64,000 nucleotides of DNA from Sebastes aleutianus (lineage: Eukaryota > Chordata > Actinopteri > Perciformes > Sebastidae). The position numbers and the translations under genes were made by a program. Location of the stretch: contig CAKAKS010000066.1 of NCBI GenBank assembly GCA_916700875.1, positions 6,234,243 to 6,298,242 of the forward strand. Direction: 5' to 3'. The notes beneath the pieces are model-generated. The model saw only the letters and a list, made by a program, of their open reading frames with translations. It did not search any database and had not been told where the DNA came from. Below are positions 1 to 14,300 of this stretch, piece by piece (position 1 is the first letter of the stretch; each line of letters starts with the position of its first letter).

Positions 1-779
1 AAGAATACAGCTACATGGGGCTGAGAGAATTCATATTAGAATATCATTGAGGTGCTACCAGACGCCACTTTATACAATGAATGTCTTCCAGGAGAGACTG
101 TCTGAAAGTCTTGGAAGAAAGATTATCCCCAAGGGCGAAAATCAAAATCCTACTTTTCAGAGTTGCTTTTAGTTAGTAATGTGTGCTCAGAGAAATGAGC
201 TTAACGAGCAGCAGCGTGAAGCACGGCGAGTGCTTGGCAGACTTTTTTTTTTCGCTTCTCAGGCTACAAACAGGTTGTCCACCTTAATGTTGGAGCTGTA
301 CGGGGCCTGAAAGGAAGACCTGCACACATTATTCAGGAAATGAAAAAGTGTACTGCCCACTATATTTTTCAGATTAAAAAAAAATTATATTTCATATATA
401 TATATATGTATTTCATTTTGCCCCCCACACTTCTGAAACTAAACCTACGCCCTTTGTTATCCCACATTTAAACAATATCGCATCTCCCCCCCTCTCCATG
501 GCGGCCAGCTTTTTACTCCACCTTCAAATGTGGCCTTTCAAAACACTATAAAACTATAAACACTTTTGTCTTCAGATGTGGTCGGATAATGCATTGTACA
601 AACTTCTTTTCTAGCATAATGTGCCCTTATATTAACACTGTGGCCATGTAACAGTAACAATACATTGCATTAAATAGCTTTGACATAATTAGAAGTAAAT
701 ACCAAGAAGTCTTGTGTGGTATTTGCAGGCAACACCAAGGACTTCCTGTCAGAATGCTTTCAGGTAAACGCTGGTTTCA

Positions 780-1192
780 TAAAGGTGCTAAATGCGAGAT
801 TGGGTGCATTACTATTGCCTCCGCACGGCTTTAAACATGTCGACAGCTGAGTTGGTGACTCGTAGCTAACGGTGTTAACAGTGAAAACAACGACAACAGT
901 GCTGACAGAGCTAAAAGTGTTAACCTGAGGGGGAACCGGATGGTGGGTGCTACGCTTCCGCGAAGATGCCATCAGTTAGGACGCAGTGCAGAGCGGTGGC
1001 GGTTAGCTAGCCAGTGGGGCACACATACATGCACGAACATGCACTAAAAGGCAAGCGCGGGCGGCCCGGCTATGTCTACAAAGCACGGAGAAGCTCAGAT
1101 TACAACACAAACAGAGGGAGAGTGACTCTTTACACAGTTAATAGTTGTTTGCTGCTATATTAATGCTCTGGATGTTGTATAAAGCACCTTTA
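780..1192. repeat. MITE family A, copy 1 (TAAAGGTGCT termini)
   Basis: The element begins TAAAGGTGCTAAATGC and ends AAAGCACCTTTA, an imperfect terminal inverted repeat. The interior (TGCACGAACATGCA, CGGCCCGGC, CAAAGCACGGAGA, AGAGGGAGAGTGACT) recurs at 21405-21858 and, truncated, at 24.6-24.8 and 25.1-25.3 kb. No transposase is encoded. Class II non-autonomous element, superfamily not assigned. Confidence 0.75.
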
Positions 1193-2260
1193 ATGAGGCA
1201 TATGCAACCATTTAGTGAGGAGTCTTTGTACAGTTTTACAGAGAGCACACAGACATTTGAGGAAGAAAAACATAAATTAAAGTGTGAAAGTGTTTCCTGT
1301 CACCCCTCACCCCGTCTAAACCCTTCATTGTCAGTTAAAGCTCCCATCAACACCCTCCCTCCCTCTGCCCCGCCTGGCACACAGCACAAACAGGGCTGCC
1401 TCAGACAGACAGCGGCACAGCTTTTCAAGTACTCACTCACCCTGTGGCTGGGAAGCTCAGCAGAGCGTGCCAGTTGGCAGTTTGCTGCCCTCGCAATATC
1501 CTCTCCCTCTAACTCACAAACCAGACCGCTGGAAATCTCAGAAAACCTTGAGATGTGTTTGCAGACACCGACGACAGCCAGCATGATAAAAGTAGCATAC
1601 TGTATATCAAAACATTCAGAAATGTCAGCTGATTCACCCGTCTGGTATTCGGGTAAAGTAATGGCCGTTGCAAAGGTGCTGCATTATTTAGCCTAAGGAA
1701 GTCTGAGCAGAGATTGTAGTCAGGTTGAACATACAAGCAGGTTAAGTCTTACAAAATACAGCAAATGAGAGGGGAAGGTGTCACAATCACACACACGCTT
1801 AAAATCTTCAACTGAGTCCTAACAATAGAGACAAAAAAGAGGAAATCAATACTTTGTCATGGATATTAATAGCACAACTAAAAAGCGTCTGTGTGAGTAG
1901 ATGACTGAGAGACGGACAAAAATATGTTGTTTCAGTTCATTTTCAGGAAGCAGCTGCGGAGTTTCATCATGGCCCAAAAAGAGAAATTATACTGTAAAAA
2001 TTCTTGTGATCTCATATTGAAGAGAGGACGGAAAACACAGCTAAAAAAAGCTGATGACAAGCACAGGTAGAAGGCGTGGTTTGAAAACAAGTGTGGTTTG
2101 TACTTATAGGAAACCAGAGACCTGTTTACATAGTTTTACATCCTGGAGTACCACAGAGTAGGGAAGAGGAAAAATATCAAGAGACACACTAGCACCATGT
2201 TGGCTTTGTTTGACAATAATAAACATATAGAATAATTGCTCTACTCAGCGGTGGATTTAC

Positions 2261-2392
2261 CTGGAAACACCTTGAGTGGACGGTTCGTCTCTAAACTGAG
2301 GACTAAAGCTCTGGCAGTGATGCTGAAGATCTGCCTGGGAGTGAAGTTCACACCATCATTGACTTGGAAGTTGAATCCTCCAGACATAGCAC
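2261..2392 (-). CDS. cspg4: cspg4 exon 7: last coding exon inside the window
   Basis: The exon is 132 bp with acceptor AATTCCAG|GTGCTATG and donor TTTCCAG|GTAAAT, phase 1 at both ends. The split codon G+GT joins exon 6 to AMSGGFNFQVNDGVNFTP, RQIFSITARALVLSLETN and RPLKVFP, matching the CSPG repeat that ends near the LxVCPG region of human CSPG4. No further CSPG-like reading frame is visible between 1 and 2250, so the next exon must lie beyond the left edge. Confidence 0.85.
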
Positions 2393-5300
2393 CTGGAATT
2401 ACAATGAAAAAACAAACATTTAATTAAAAGCTGTAAAGAAGACTCTGAGGCAAATTCTGTCTGCTGCAGTGAATAAACTGCGACTTAGTTTTGTGAGGAC
2501 ATGTTTTCACTTTGCTCTTGGCAAATAAGCTGCACCTGGTTTCTGCTAAATATACATAAAAAAAAGACCTTGATCAGCATTCCTAATGTTGGTCTCCACA
2601 AAAACTGCAATACAAGCTAAAAAACGTTATTCTGAGCCAATAAGGGAATACTCAATCAAAATCAATTGTCTATAATTGTGTTAGTGTGTGTGTACATGTG
2701 TGTAAAAATTAAAGATATTCTTCAACATAAGGTTGGGCGAGTCCCTTGAACACTACTATTGAAAACTTTCCTGGTTCAACAAGTACAGGCAGAGAAAAAA
2801 AGAGATAGGAATCAGAACAGTTAGCAGAAACCTGATCTGAGACTGACACCATCAGATGTCGACAGGCCATAAATCCCCATTTAACATCAGAGCTTCCAGA
2901 CTATAAAGTATTATCACCTCCAACCAGTCTGTCTGTATCAGTGCTGCAAGTAATTTAAAGGCCAATAAAGAAAGTTTCACATTGTTCCTGCAGACGACTA
3001 TGAGTTCAATGTGAGTTTGACTCAAGCAGAAAGCAAATCAAAGTGTTGTTGTCAACAGCATCTTCTAGTGGACGCAAAAGGAACTACAACAACAAGTTCT
3101 CTTGAATCTAAAAAACACAGATGATTTATGTTTATTTAATTTTTATTTTTAGGGGTGTTGCTTGCATTTTATTCATTTATTTATTCATATTTTTTTTCTC
3201 AGTGTTTAGACAATTTAATTCCTCCCTCTTTTAAGTGTTGTTTTTACCTACTTTCATTATTATTGCCATTGTTTCTTTTCCCTGCTACACTTTCTCCCTT
3301 TCGGTATATTATAATATTATAATCAATTACCCCCCTTTAACAATTATTATAACTGCTGGACATGATACTGTTGTTGTTTGTTTTGCTGTGATATTTGCGT
3401 GTCATATGTGATTGTCATGTCTACATGTTGTTAAATAAAAAAGTAAAAAATAAAGTAAAAAAAAAAAAAATACAAATTTACTCCACGCTCCCAGAATAAA
3501 TAAATAAATAAATAAATAAATAAAACAGACAAATTATATTTGGCATGACTATATTAAATCCAAAGCATGATGTAAAATAAAAAGACACTGATCACATCTG
3601 GAGTAATTCATTACAGGTTATATTTATGATCAATGTCACAATATTGAAAAGAATCCTTTTCCAGTATCAATATATATTATTACATTATATTACAGTAGGG
3701 GGGAGGACCACTGTATGATCTATGGCTTCTTGACCTCTCCTGCATCGCATGTTTCACTTCTGTTGCTGTTTGTATAAATCCAAAATAAATAATTAAATCA
3801 AACAACATTTCTGGCTTTTGTTATTTAAAAAAGTCCCTTCCGACTTCTCCCGTTTCGCCAAGTGATTTGATCATAACTCTCCCAACTTCTACTTGTAGTT
3901 GTTTTACATAACTTTGTTTTATTTTATATTTTAATCTGTCAAATTATCTTTTGCAAAATTCTAGGGCTTTTGTACCTACTGTATTTTTATTTAATTATTT
4001 TTCCTAATGTTTGTATATCTCATTGTTGTCTTTTGTTTTCCTTTTCTTTACTTGATGTCGTTGTACAAGAGGGTCGCCCCTCGATGATCTCTCAAGTGTA
4101 AATAAAGGTTGAATGAATGAATGAATGAAAAGTGTTTTCTACTTCAGTAGATGATACAAAACAAACAGATTCTACCTTTGTGTACAAACAGTAGCTGTCC
4201 CTGGTCGATGTGTTCCTGGGTGAAGTTGAGCACTGCCTTCATGGGGGCGCTCTTCAGGGCCAGGTGTCCGTTGCTGGGGGGCATCACCATGAAGTGCAGC
4301 TCCTCTGGGTGTGTGTCCAGATCCTGCGCTCTCAGATCCTCTGGCCTGATCTCTGTCACCGAGGATACCCAAACCTGGACACAAGACGGATAAAGACACA
4401 GCAGGTGCCATCTGTAATCTCCAAGGTTGACCTCCAGGGACATGAGGAAACTGAGACGTTTTGTTTGACATGTCTCATGATGTAGAGGCTAACAGGATTT
4501 GACAGCCAAATGCCAGTTTGACATTTATTTTGATAGATGGAATGAAATACTGTCATATTTTGTTATACAATGGGGCAAAAGACTTGCTATATTAAAGCTT
4601 TTTATTCTATTTGTGGATGCCAGTCTTCGAAGAAATCCGTCAAATTCAAACAATATGAAATAAGATTGTCTGTAGGATAGAGCAGGATCATGTCTCGTAT
4701 ACTTTTCTCATTCACTTGTAGAGTAACATCTACCTTCTGCTCAGATATAATACAACTGAAAAGGAAGCTAGACACATCTAAGACAGACGGAAACGTCATT
4801 CATCATCACATACAATGGACCCAGGATGCTGTGGGTGTGAGTCCAGCTCCGAGGATATTTCACATGTTTTTCTCCCCTCATTTTCCACTGTGCAGTACAT
4901 CATCCAACCAAGCAGAACTGAACACAATCTCTAAGCGAGGCACCTAAAGATGGCAACACTATAACAACCCATGGAAAAAATGTCACTCTGAGCATCACTC
5001 AAGTCCTGTTCAACAACATAATTCACATGAAGTACATCTCAGGACTATATATAGGCGTGCAGACTGTAAACACAGTTGGGTGTACTGCAGAGTGTTGGCG
5101 AGTTAAAGTCCTGCTTCCATGCAAACTCAAAAGCCTGGAGCTAACACGAAGGAACAGAGGAACTCATTGACACACAGAGCGCATAACTACTGAACCGCGC
5201 AGACACTTGACAACAAAGGATGAGCCTCTATTCTCCAGGCCGGAGCAAACGATTACATAACACGCCACTGTCTCTCACACAGGTTATGATTGCACAGTAA

Positions 5301-8300
5301 TTACTGTAATGAGAGGACAAAAATCATCTTCTAAAATCTGATTACTTGAATAAGCCTTTTTCACTGCAGACATTTTGACTTGTCATAGCAGGAAAAGCTC
5401 AGGTGTTACTAATAGCATTAACAACGTCTCCGTTCTGTGAGTCAGCATGCACAATATATGCATCGTTTGGGTTGACTGGAAATGATTTTGAAAGCTTCTT
5501 ATGAATACAAAACAGTTTAAATCAAACGGAAAATAACCCACAGGCATGACACGGACCCTGAAACTGAAGCAGCTAAATGGAATTATCATTCATTTTATTA
5601 TAAACATCTATTCTTTTCCTAATGTCTTCTGTGATTGTGATCTTCTGTGAGGCCTGTTAGTATTAGTGATCAATGCCTGCTGTTACAAAATATATAAAAT
5701 AATATTAGGGGTATACCGGTATGGATGATAACTGTGATGTTTAAAAATGAAATATTGATATCATGTTAATAATACACATATGATAATCTCACATAACCTA
5801 ATATTGTGTAAATAATCCAGTGCCTCTTAAATAATTGTATATATAGAGTTATGGATACACACTCTCTCTCCACCTCCCTAAACTTGTATTTTCAGTGTAA
5901 TTAATTTGCCAAAAAAGAGACGAAACGCACAATAAACAAAGTCAAACATGAATTTGACTGATAGCATTATTATTATTATTCAAATATCCGTCGTCATCAT
6001 GAATTCTTTTGGCCACGATAATAGTGTAGTGAAAGTCTGATATTGTGACAAGTACTATAAAGGCATACTGTATTTGGCCACTTGGGGTTACTGGAAACAA
6101 GAAGACAAACACTGACATACACCGATCAGCCATAACATTAGGACAGCACGGGCACCCTGACCGGTCTGCGGCTACGCAGCCCCATACGCAACAAACTGCG
6201 ATGCACTGTGTGTTCTGACACCTTTCTATCAGAACCAGCATTAACTAAACAGCAGTTTGAGCTCCAGTAACTCTTCTATTGGATCGGACAACACGGGCCA
6301 GCCTTCGCTCCACACGTGCATCAATGAGCCTTGGCCGCCCATGACCCTGTCGCCGGTTCACTGGTTTTCCTTCCTTGGACCACTTTTGGTAGGTCCTGAC
6401 CACTGCAGACCGGGAACATCCCACAAGAGCTGCAGTTCTGGAGATGCTCTGACCCAGTCGTCTAGCCAGCACAGTTTGTCCCTTGTCAAAGTCGCTCACA
6501 TCCTTACGCTGGCCCATTTTTTTCTGCTTCCAACACAAAGTTCAAAATGTTCACTTACTGTCTAATTTATCCCCCCCACTGCCAGGAGCCATTGTAACGA
6601 AATAATCCATGTTATTCACTTCACCTGTCAGTGGTCTTCATGTTATGGCTGATCGATGTATAGATAGCAGCAGCAGGTATGTATTAATCATCCATTATTT
6701 AAATTCATTACTGAAGGATCTCTAAATGTTTAGTTGTCTAATGTGAATTGGAGTTATATTCCACTGAACATACAAAAGGACAGACAGTCCTTTATAAACA
6801 AATGAGTTTCCTGTTAGAGCAGTTTTTCAGTTGGCCATGCTGAAGTGAAATGCAGCCACAATATATGCAGCTTTTTTTTTAATAGGTGTGATCACAATAA
6901 CATCTCAGTGTTAACACAAAAGCTAACTAGCAAGCATTGATGTTGGCAAGTTCCCACCGCTGCTCTTTGAAAGTTGGTTAATGTGAGAAATGTCAGTAGT
7001 CACCTACTGCAGTGTGAGAATCGCAGGGTGACGACAAGTGGGTGCAAAAAACAGCTGCAGGGATATATAGCCACAAACATCACATGATGCATGATATGAG
7101 TGCGAGAGAATTTGAGGGTGGGTTTCTTTTAAAAACACTAAATATTGGGTGCACTGGAGTCTAAATGGCCCTAAAATGACTAAATGAAAGGCTCGGGTGT
7201 AGCTGGCCTCTCACTTGACTGTAAGTGTTACTGACTGTTACAGAAGCATGGGGTACTTTTTCAATTAGCACCTGAAAACCCCACATGCACCCACCACATG
7301 GGGAAACCAGACACATCACCCATAGCATTAACGTCTTCCCACATGAGAAGACTTGCCACGCGTGTGGAGTGTGTGTGTTCATCTAGCGGGAAATGACTAC
7401 ACCTCCAATAATCCCCCATTTAACAGGAAGTCACAGCAGGATCGGTCTGAGGAGGAACAACATCAGTGTGACTCACCAAATTCAAAGGAAAGACACATGA
7501 GATCAATTTGCACAAAAAGCCCCTCTGAGTCCAGATCAGTCCCTCAAACATGACGGGGCGTCTGCTGCTCATCAGGCTGCAGCTTAACTGATAGAGATCA
7601 CAGTCAGGTTTAAACTAAACAAACTTCACCAAGCTCACAAAAGACTTGTGGGTTTTATCTCACATGCACAAAATAGAAACAAAATCTATAAAGATTTCAG
7701 TCACATCAGTCGCTTGGTTTTAAAGGTACAGTTCGGATGCACGCCCCCAGCTTGGAGAAATAGACAGGAGTAACAACACTGAAGCGAAGCAAAGTACTGC
7801 TGTGGACGGGGCCAGCTGCAACACATATTTTAGACACATAAAAGAAAGGCCCACCTAAAAAACCCAGTCTAAATGTACTCTTACCTTGCCGTGAGAGAGC
7901 CCTTTCCAACGGAGAACTGAAGTCGTTATCTATGCTCTCACCAAAGCAACCAGGCTCCATTGAAAAAACACAGTAATTTTACCTTGCAAAACATGGGGGT
8001 TGCTGGTCTACCGCTGCCTCGATCAGTTAGTTTGTTTGTGTTATTGTGTGACTTTGGTGAATCCAAACTAACCGAAGTCACATGATAACGCAAACAAACT
8101 AACCAATCGAGGCAGCAGTTTGGTGGCTTTGGCTAGAGCCTAGATATCGGATTCAGTTCATAGTCGCAGTTCCCCGTCGGAAAGGGCTGTCTGACGGCAA
8201 AGTAAAGCGGTGAAAATATTCTAAATATAGTGTATACTTAAACTGATATTGATTTTTTTAGGTGGGCCTTTCTTTTAAGTTGCTAAAATACGTTTTAATG

Positions 8301-11300
8301 CTGCCCCCGTCCACAGCTGTGCATTGCTTTGTTCCTGTGTAAGTACTCCTGTCTGTTTCTCCCAACTGGGGGCGTGCCGACCGTCATCTACTGTAGGTGA
8401 TACACTGACTATGGATAAGTACCTCATACAACCCCACTTCAAAACACCCGAACTATCCCCTTTAAGATTCCCTCCTGTTATCAGGGGGTCACATTAGATA
8501 CAACTAAATTTGACTTCAGGAGACTCTGCTCACACCTCTATGTGACAACTCAATGAATTGCAGTCCCATTTTAAAACCCTGACAGTTAAACAATGTTTAA
8601 TTCCATCTCAGAAAACCACCACAGACTGCTGACATGTGTCATTGTGATGGCATTGTTTCTAGATGTCTGTCGCAGACCTTGGAAAACAGAAACAGCATAC
8701 GTGTTAGTACTGCCACAACTACAAAATCAAAACATTTCTAGTGGGATGTCTGCAGATTCTGCAGAACAGAGAGATAAATCAAGTTATTTTAAAACCTAAA
8801 AAATCATTGGATGATGCTTCTTTTGTCTGTTTTGTTCCATTTTTGACAAATATTTTTGTATTTTCAAGACAGATTTATCCATTTCACGGCAGATTATTTT
8901 TAATCTTAGGGTGTATTCAGCATTTTCAATCTTATATAACACATAAAGACAATTCCTGCAGCATAATTGATGAATAAAAATCTGACAAGTCCTTTTTAAA
9001 TATAAACATCAAAGCTGTTTCAAAATTAACTTTCCAATGAATTATATAGGAATAAATAAATAACTCTGTGATTGTTCCACAGTACATGTTTCATGAAGTG
9101 CAGTGGTACAGAGCCACCTTGTGGACAAAATCCAGACCTTCCACCTAACATCTAGTAAAATAATGACTAATGATGAAACCAATCATCAATATGTGCAGAC
9201 CAGTTTGTCAGTGACTATCACCAAAAATCATAAACAGCTTCCTTTCAAAAATATTCAGAATTAATACTGTAATTCAAGTGGCTTCCCGAAATAGAAGTCG
9301 CTCTTCTGAGTCTGCAGGATCCCCGAGGAATTTGAGGCATTTGGGGCAAAGCTTGCACAGACAATAGAGACCTATACTTCAGCCTCTCTTTCCAGCTGGA
9401 CCTCTCCCAACTCTAGCAACTGAAGCTGACAGAGTACAAGTCAGCACTGCTCAGCACTTGGACACACACGACAACTTCCGTCTAATTTACAAGTCACATA
9501 TTTAAAATGTATGCGAGTAGAAGTGCACTTCACAGATGGGTATTAAATAACCCGCAGGGTTTCTGTGGATGAGCAGATAGTGACGAGAGATGTGAAGTAG
9601 AGGTTGCAGTGTTTGCTATTTCCAGGCCGTGCCATCACGCCACTCAACACTAGGACGCCTGTGAATCGGACTAAATTCGAGCGACATATTTTCCGTAGCG
9701 AGGCCCTTCTGTCCGTGTAACGCCTGTGGGTTATTTTCCATTTGATTTAAAGTCTTTTGTATTCATAAGAAGCCTTTGAAATAATTCCAAGTCAAGCCAA
9801 ACTGTGCAAAATAGCAGCTCCCTCGTCACTGAAGCAGCATAGCTGGCAACCAACCCACCAAAAAGCAGGGTTTTATTTCAATACTAAGAGAATTAGTTTG
9901 AAAGCTTAACTCCTTAGCGCCATAACAGGCCTTCCTACAAATCCCAGGCACTTCCAAATGTATGTCAATGTCTGTGCTGTGCTGCCAGCCACCCTGGACC
10001 CTCCTCTACATAGCAAACATAGTTTCCCTAATCCAGCCAGCCAGCCATGGCAACTACACTGCCCACATGGAAATTGCCTGACAGTAAGTTATGGTGCCAG
10101 ACCTGCTAGTCAAAAAAAAAAAATGTCCAGAGTTTAAATATAGAGCAGCAATGCCGACTCACCCTCAGGACCCTGTTGGCTGTAATAACAGGAGGCTCAT
10201 CGTTGACAGCTGAAACCTGGATGTACACCGTCTGGGCTGCGCTCTGCTTCCTCAGGCCCGTGTCGTTGGCCACCACGGTGAAGTTGTCAGCTAAGGTTTC
10301 GCTGCTGTCGTGGACGTAGTAAATGAATTCGTGCTCCACCTAATTAAGAGATCATGGGAATTATTGAGATTAAAGCTGCAAAGATTTAGTCAAAACACTA
10401 TAATGATTTGTGACTCTTGGGGTTACAACCCTCTCTTGTTCCATGACATAGCATGCATATAGGGACAAAAACTAAAACAACATTGCTTTGTACAATTTTA
10501 GAAATTAATTAGGAGCACAAACACGACAGAAATACAACAGAAAGACCCAGAGATTCCAGCTGGGGTAGGGGGAGATGAAAAGGGGGTCAACCCAGGGTAA
10601 TGCTATTTTTTCCTTCCTTTAATGCTGTGATTTAATTAAGGATGAATTTTATATTACACACATTGTAAAAACGTACCTGTGGATTAGGATCAAATTTGGA
10701 AAAACTGTAAATTGGCAGTGGACATGTGCACTGACGTGACATGAGCCCCGTGGCTTCAGTGTTACTTACTGCGATAACAATCAATCCAATTATTTATCCA
10801 TCAATCGAGCAGTCTGATCAAATTATTCTTAATATTGCGATACATTGCGATTATTAATTAATGCATTTTAGGTTACAAAATGCCTGTACACTTGGGTCAA
10901 ATTTGAGAAAAAAAAAACTCTCCTTAAAATCATTTTATGCCTGTAAAATGTCAATTATCAGGACAAAAAACATCCCAAAAAAAGTGATGATCTCTGTGTC
11001 TTCAGTGTTAGTTATAGGCATGAAAAATATTATCACCACACTAAATAAAATGATTTATCCATCAATCCAACTGCTGGTCTATTGCTATTTTTCTGCAGCA
11101 ACTAGAGCTGCAAAGATTAATCGATTAGTTGTCAACTATTAAATTAATCTGCAACTTTTTTTGATAATTGATTTAATCGGTTTGAGTAATCTTTTAAGAA
11201 AAAAAGACATGATTCACTGATTCCAGCTTCTTAAATGTGAATACTTTCTGGTTTCTTTATTCCTCTATGACAGTAAACTGAATATCTTTGAGTTGTGGAC

Positions 11301-14300
11301 AAAACAAGACATTTGAGGACGTCATCTTGGGCTTTGGGAAACACTGATCGACATTTATCACCATTTTAAACAGACCAAACAACTATCGATTAATCGAGAA
11401 AATAGATTAATCAACAATGAAGATAATTGTTAGTTGCAGCCCTCGTAGCAACTATAAGAGTGTCTGTCAGAATATCTCACCTGCCTCCTGGTGAAAGAGG
11501 TTATGGCCACACCGGGGTGTCGAGAGTGCTCAACGTGACCACGCTGCGGGGGCTCAGTCAAACTGTACAGGAAGTTGATTCCAGAAAAGTGTCGGTTGGT
11601 GACTTTGAGCACGTCCTGGGTCAGTGCCTTGGAGGCGCCCTCGTTCAGCGTGAAATTGGAGACCTGAAGTGGGATGAGGCGTGGGATGATGTCGACAGAC
11701 ATCCTAATGTCGCTGACGTCAGTCACCCCGTTGGTGGCATCGAGGATGAAAGTGTCGTTCACTTTGTTAGGCTCCACCTGCATGTACTGGATGTTCCCAC
11801 TGTTAATGTCCTCTTGTGTGAACGTCTTGACAGGGGACTGTTTAGTTCCGACGTAGCGCTCCTCCGCTTCGACAAAGCGCCGGAGATAGCCATGAGACGG
11901 GGCTACCTTGACTGTGAACAGGATCTCAGATGGCAGGTTGTCCTCGTGAGTGACCTGCAGCAATCAGAAAACATATTCACTGGTTAAATTTGAAATGTTC
12001 CATGCGTCACTAAAGTTTAGTTTTCATTCTGCTCTCAGTGTAACATGGCATCATTGTATAACAAAGACTGGTCAGCATTCTGTTTCTACCCCTTCAGAAG
12101 CAGAGCATTAAAAACTGTTTTTTTTACTGTAACAATAGTGTGGTATTGTCCTTTTGTTATAGTTTAGATTATCTGACAAATGTTCCCTTCTGACACCATA
12201 ACTACACCACAACATGCAGGCTGTTTAATGAAATATGTTTTATAATCAGGTTTGGAAGCTCTTAACATAAAACGTTGTCAAATGAAACACTGTGCTCAGA
12301 TTCCACAAGTATGCATATCATTGTTATTAACATCATAATTATAATTCTTATCATTATAACCATCTGTAAAAAGTGAGGATAGTGACCACTGGTCAAATAA
12401 TAAAGGGAAAAAAAACTAAGTAGATTGTTGTGGCAGACAAATTGTGGCATTATAATAATATTTAAAACAAGAATTGCAATATGATTCTGATTATAATTAT
12501 AATTGGTGATGATTATAATTATATGAGGCATTGGCCTCAAAACGGCACATGCATATGATTACAGACAAAATAAAAATTGATGATTAAAAACTCTCAATTG
12601 TCAAGCAAATTTTAATCAAACTTTTAAAATGTTGCAAAAAAAGAAATGCAAATTAGGCGCATTTCCATCAACTTTGGTTTGGAGCGATTAAACTCTGCTA
12701 CAGCGTAGTTTGATCAGAAGCTGGCTATAGGCTACGCATGGCTGTAATCCCCCAGTAAACAGAGTAGAGGTTGTGAACCAGAAACAAAAGAAGTCACCTT
12801 GGCCATCTAACCATCTACGATACACTCACCTCTAGTTTAGTTTCGCTGATCTTCACTGGTTTCCCCTCTTCCACCAGTAGGATGTTGTGATGCAGCACGA
12901 TGGGTGGCCTCTGATGACTCTCCAGGTAAACCTTCACATTGATCCTCACTGCAAGCTGAAGACCTTTAGCTTTCACTGTTAAGTTGAAATAGTCTGCAAG
13001 GTGTTTGCTGTCATTGTGCCGATAGGATATCAGCCCATCCTTAAAGTCACACTGTGAGAATGACTCCACCTTTGTTTCATTTCGATAAATTCCTCCATAC
13101 TTGGGAGCCACTTCCAACTTGAAGACGACCTCCTGGTCATCTCTGATGTCCAAATTTGATATGACACTAAAATTACTCGTGGAAAAGGTTACTGACTTGC
13201 CCTTCTGAACCAGCAGGCCAGTGTTGTTGCCGACCCTCAAGAAAGCATCATGTGCACTGATGTCTAAAAGGCTCGACACAAAATGTTTTCCATCTGAGAC
13301 AAAGAGCACAAACCTGCCCGTGCTCACACCTTTGTGAATGAACAACACTCGCTTTTCTTCCAAATCCTTCTGTCGAAACTGGAACAGCCGATGAGTGGTG
13401 TCATTAACCAGCACTAGGTCTCCCATCGGGATGCCACGTCGAGTGTAAATCAACAGGCCATCATCAAAATCAGAGTCGGCATCATGATAACGCAAATCCT
13501 CTATAGTGAGTAACTTCTGTCCATCCCTTGCCACATGGAACACTTTATCAATAACACGTACCGGCTTTTGGTCATTTACTAGCTGGATAGATATGTTGAA
13601 AACTCCTTCTTTGGAGCCAAATTCATCTTCTGTGATCAAGGATTTGAACCCTTGGCTGGTAGAGGCTATGAAAGTGAACTCATCTTGAGTTGTTTCACTG
13701 TCATCATGGATGTACATTATCCGTTCCTCTAATATATCCTGATTACTAAAGGTTAGGATGTTGTCGTAGCTAGCATTGGAATTAGACTGACTAATACGGA
13801 CCAGCTTCCCATGTTTGGGGCTGCTTATTACTGTGTAGTGCATATCCTTTGTACTCAAAGTCTCGGCAAACAGGTCATCTTTTGTGATAAGTTTACTTTC
13901 TCCCTCCAGAAGTGAGAGTCCATCATTCCTCATAAACACGCTGTTGACATCAGCTTTAATGGAAAACCGGAAATCATAATATTGTGACTGAGCATGTTTG
14001 GAAACCAACTGAAATTTGAACCTGTCACTTGTATCCTCATAAGGCCTGTCGACGAGCTCGTAATGTACTTTTAGATCTGTTACATCTCTTTGGCTGAAGG
14101 TTGAGTTCTTGCTCAAGGCCGTGGTGCCGAGCAGGAGTTTCCCTTTCTTTGGTGTGGTGAGAACCCGGAAATAAAGTTCATCCTCTGAGAGGGTCACGCC
14201 TTCAGTTGTGGCAAAAAGATACTCCGAGTCCAGTGTCACTTTTCTAACTTTATCCATGTCTATTATAACATTCCTCACCAGGTGGTACTTCACCCACTTC

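Larger units (their letters stand above)
4375..10162. other. cspg4 intron 5
   Basis: About 5.8 kb between exons 5 and 6, holding the Tc1 remnant (6120-6658) and the foldback element (7724-8461). The remainder shows no coding potential or recognisable RNA. Confidence 0.6.

Noticed and set aside
1145..1736. Open frames up to 183 codons near the left edge, checked as a possible eighth cspg4 exon
   Set aside because: They overlap a MITE end and show no CSPG-repeat motifs or phase-1 acceptor. Opposite-strand frames are equally open.
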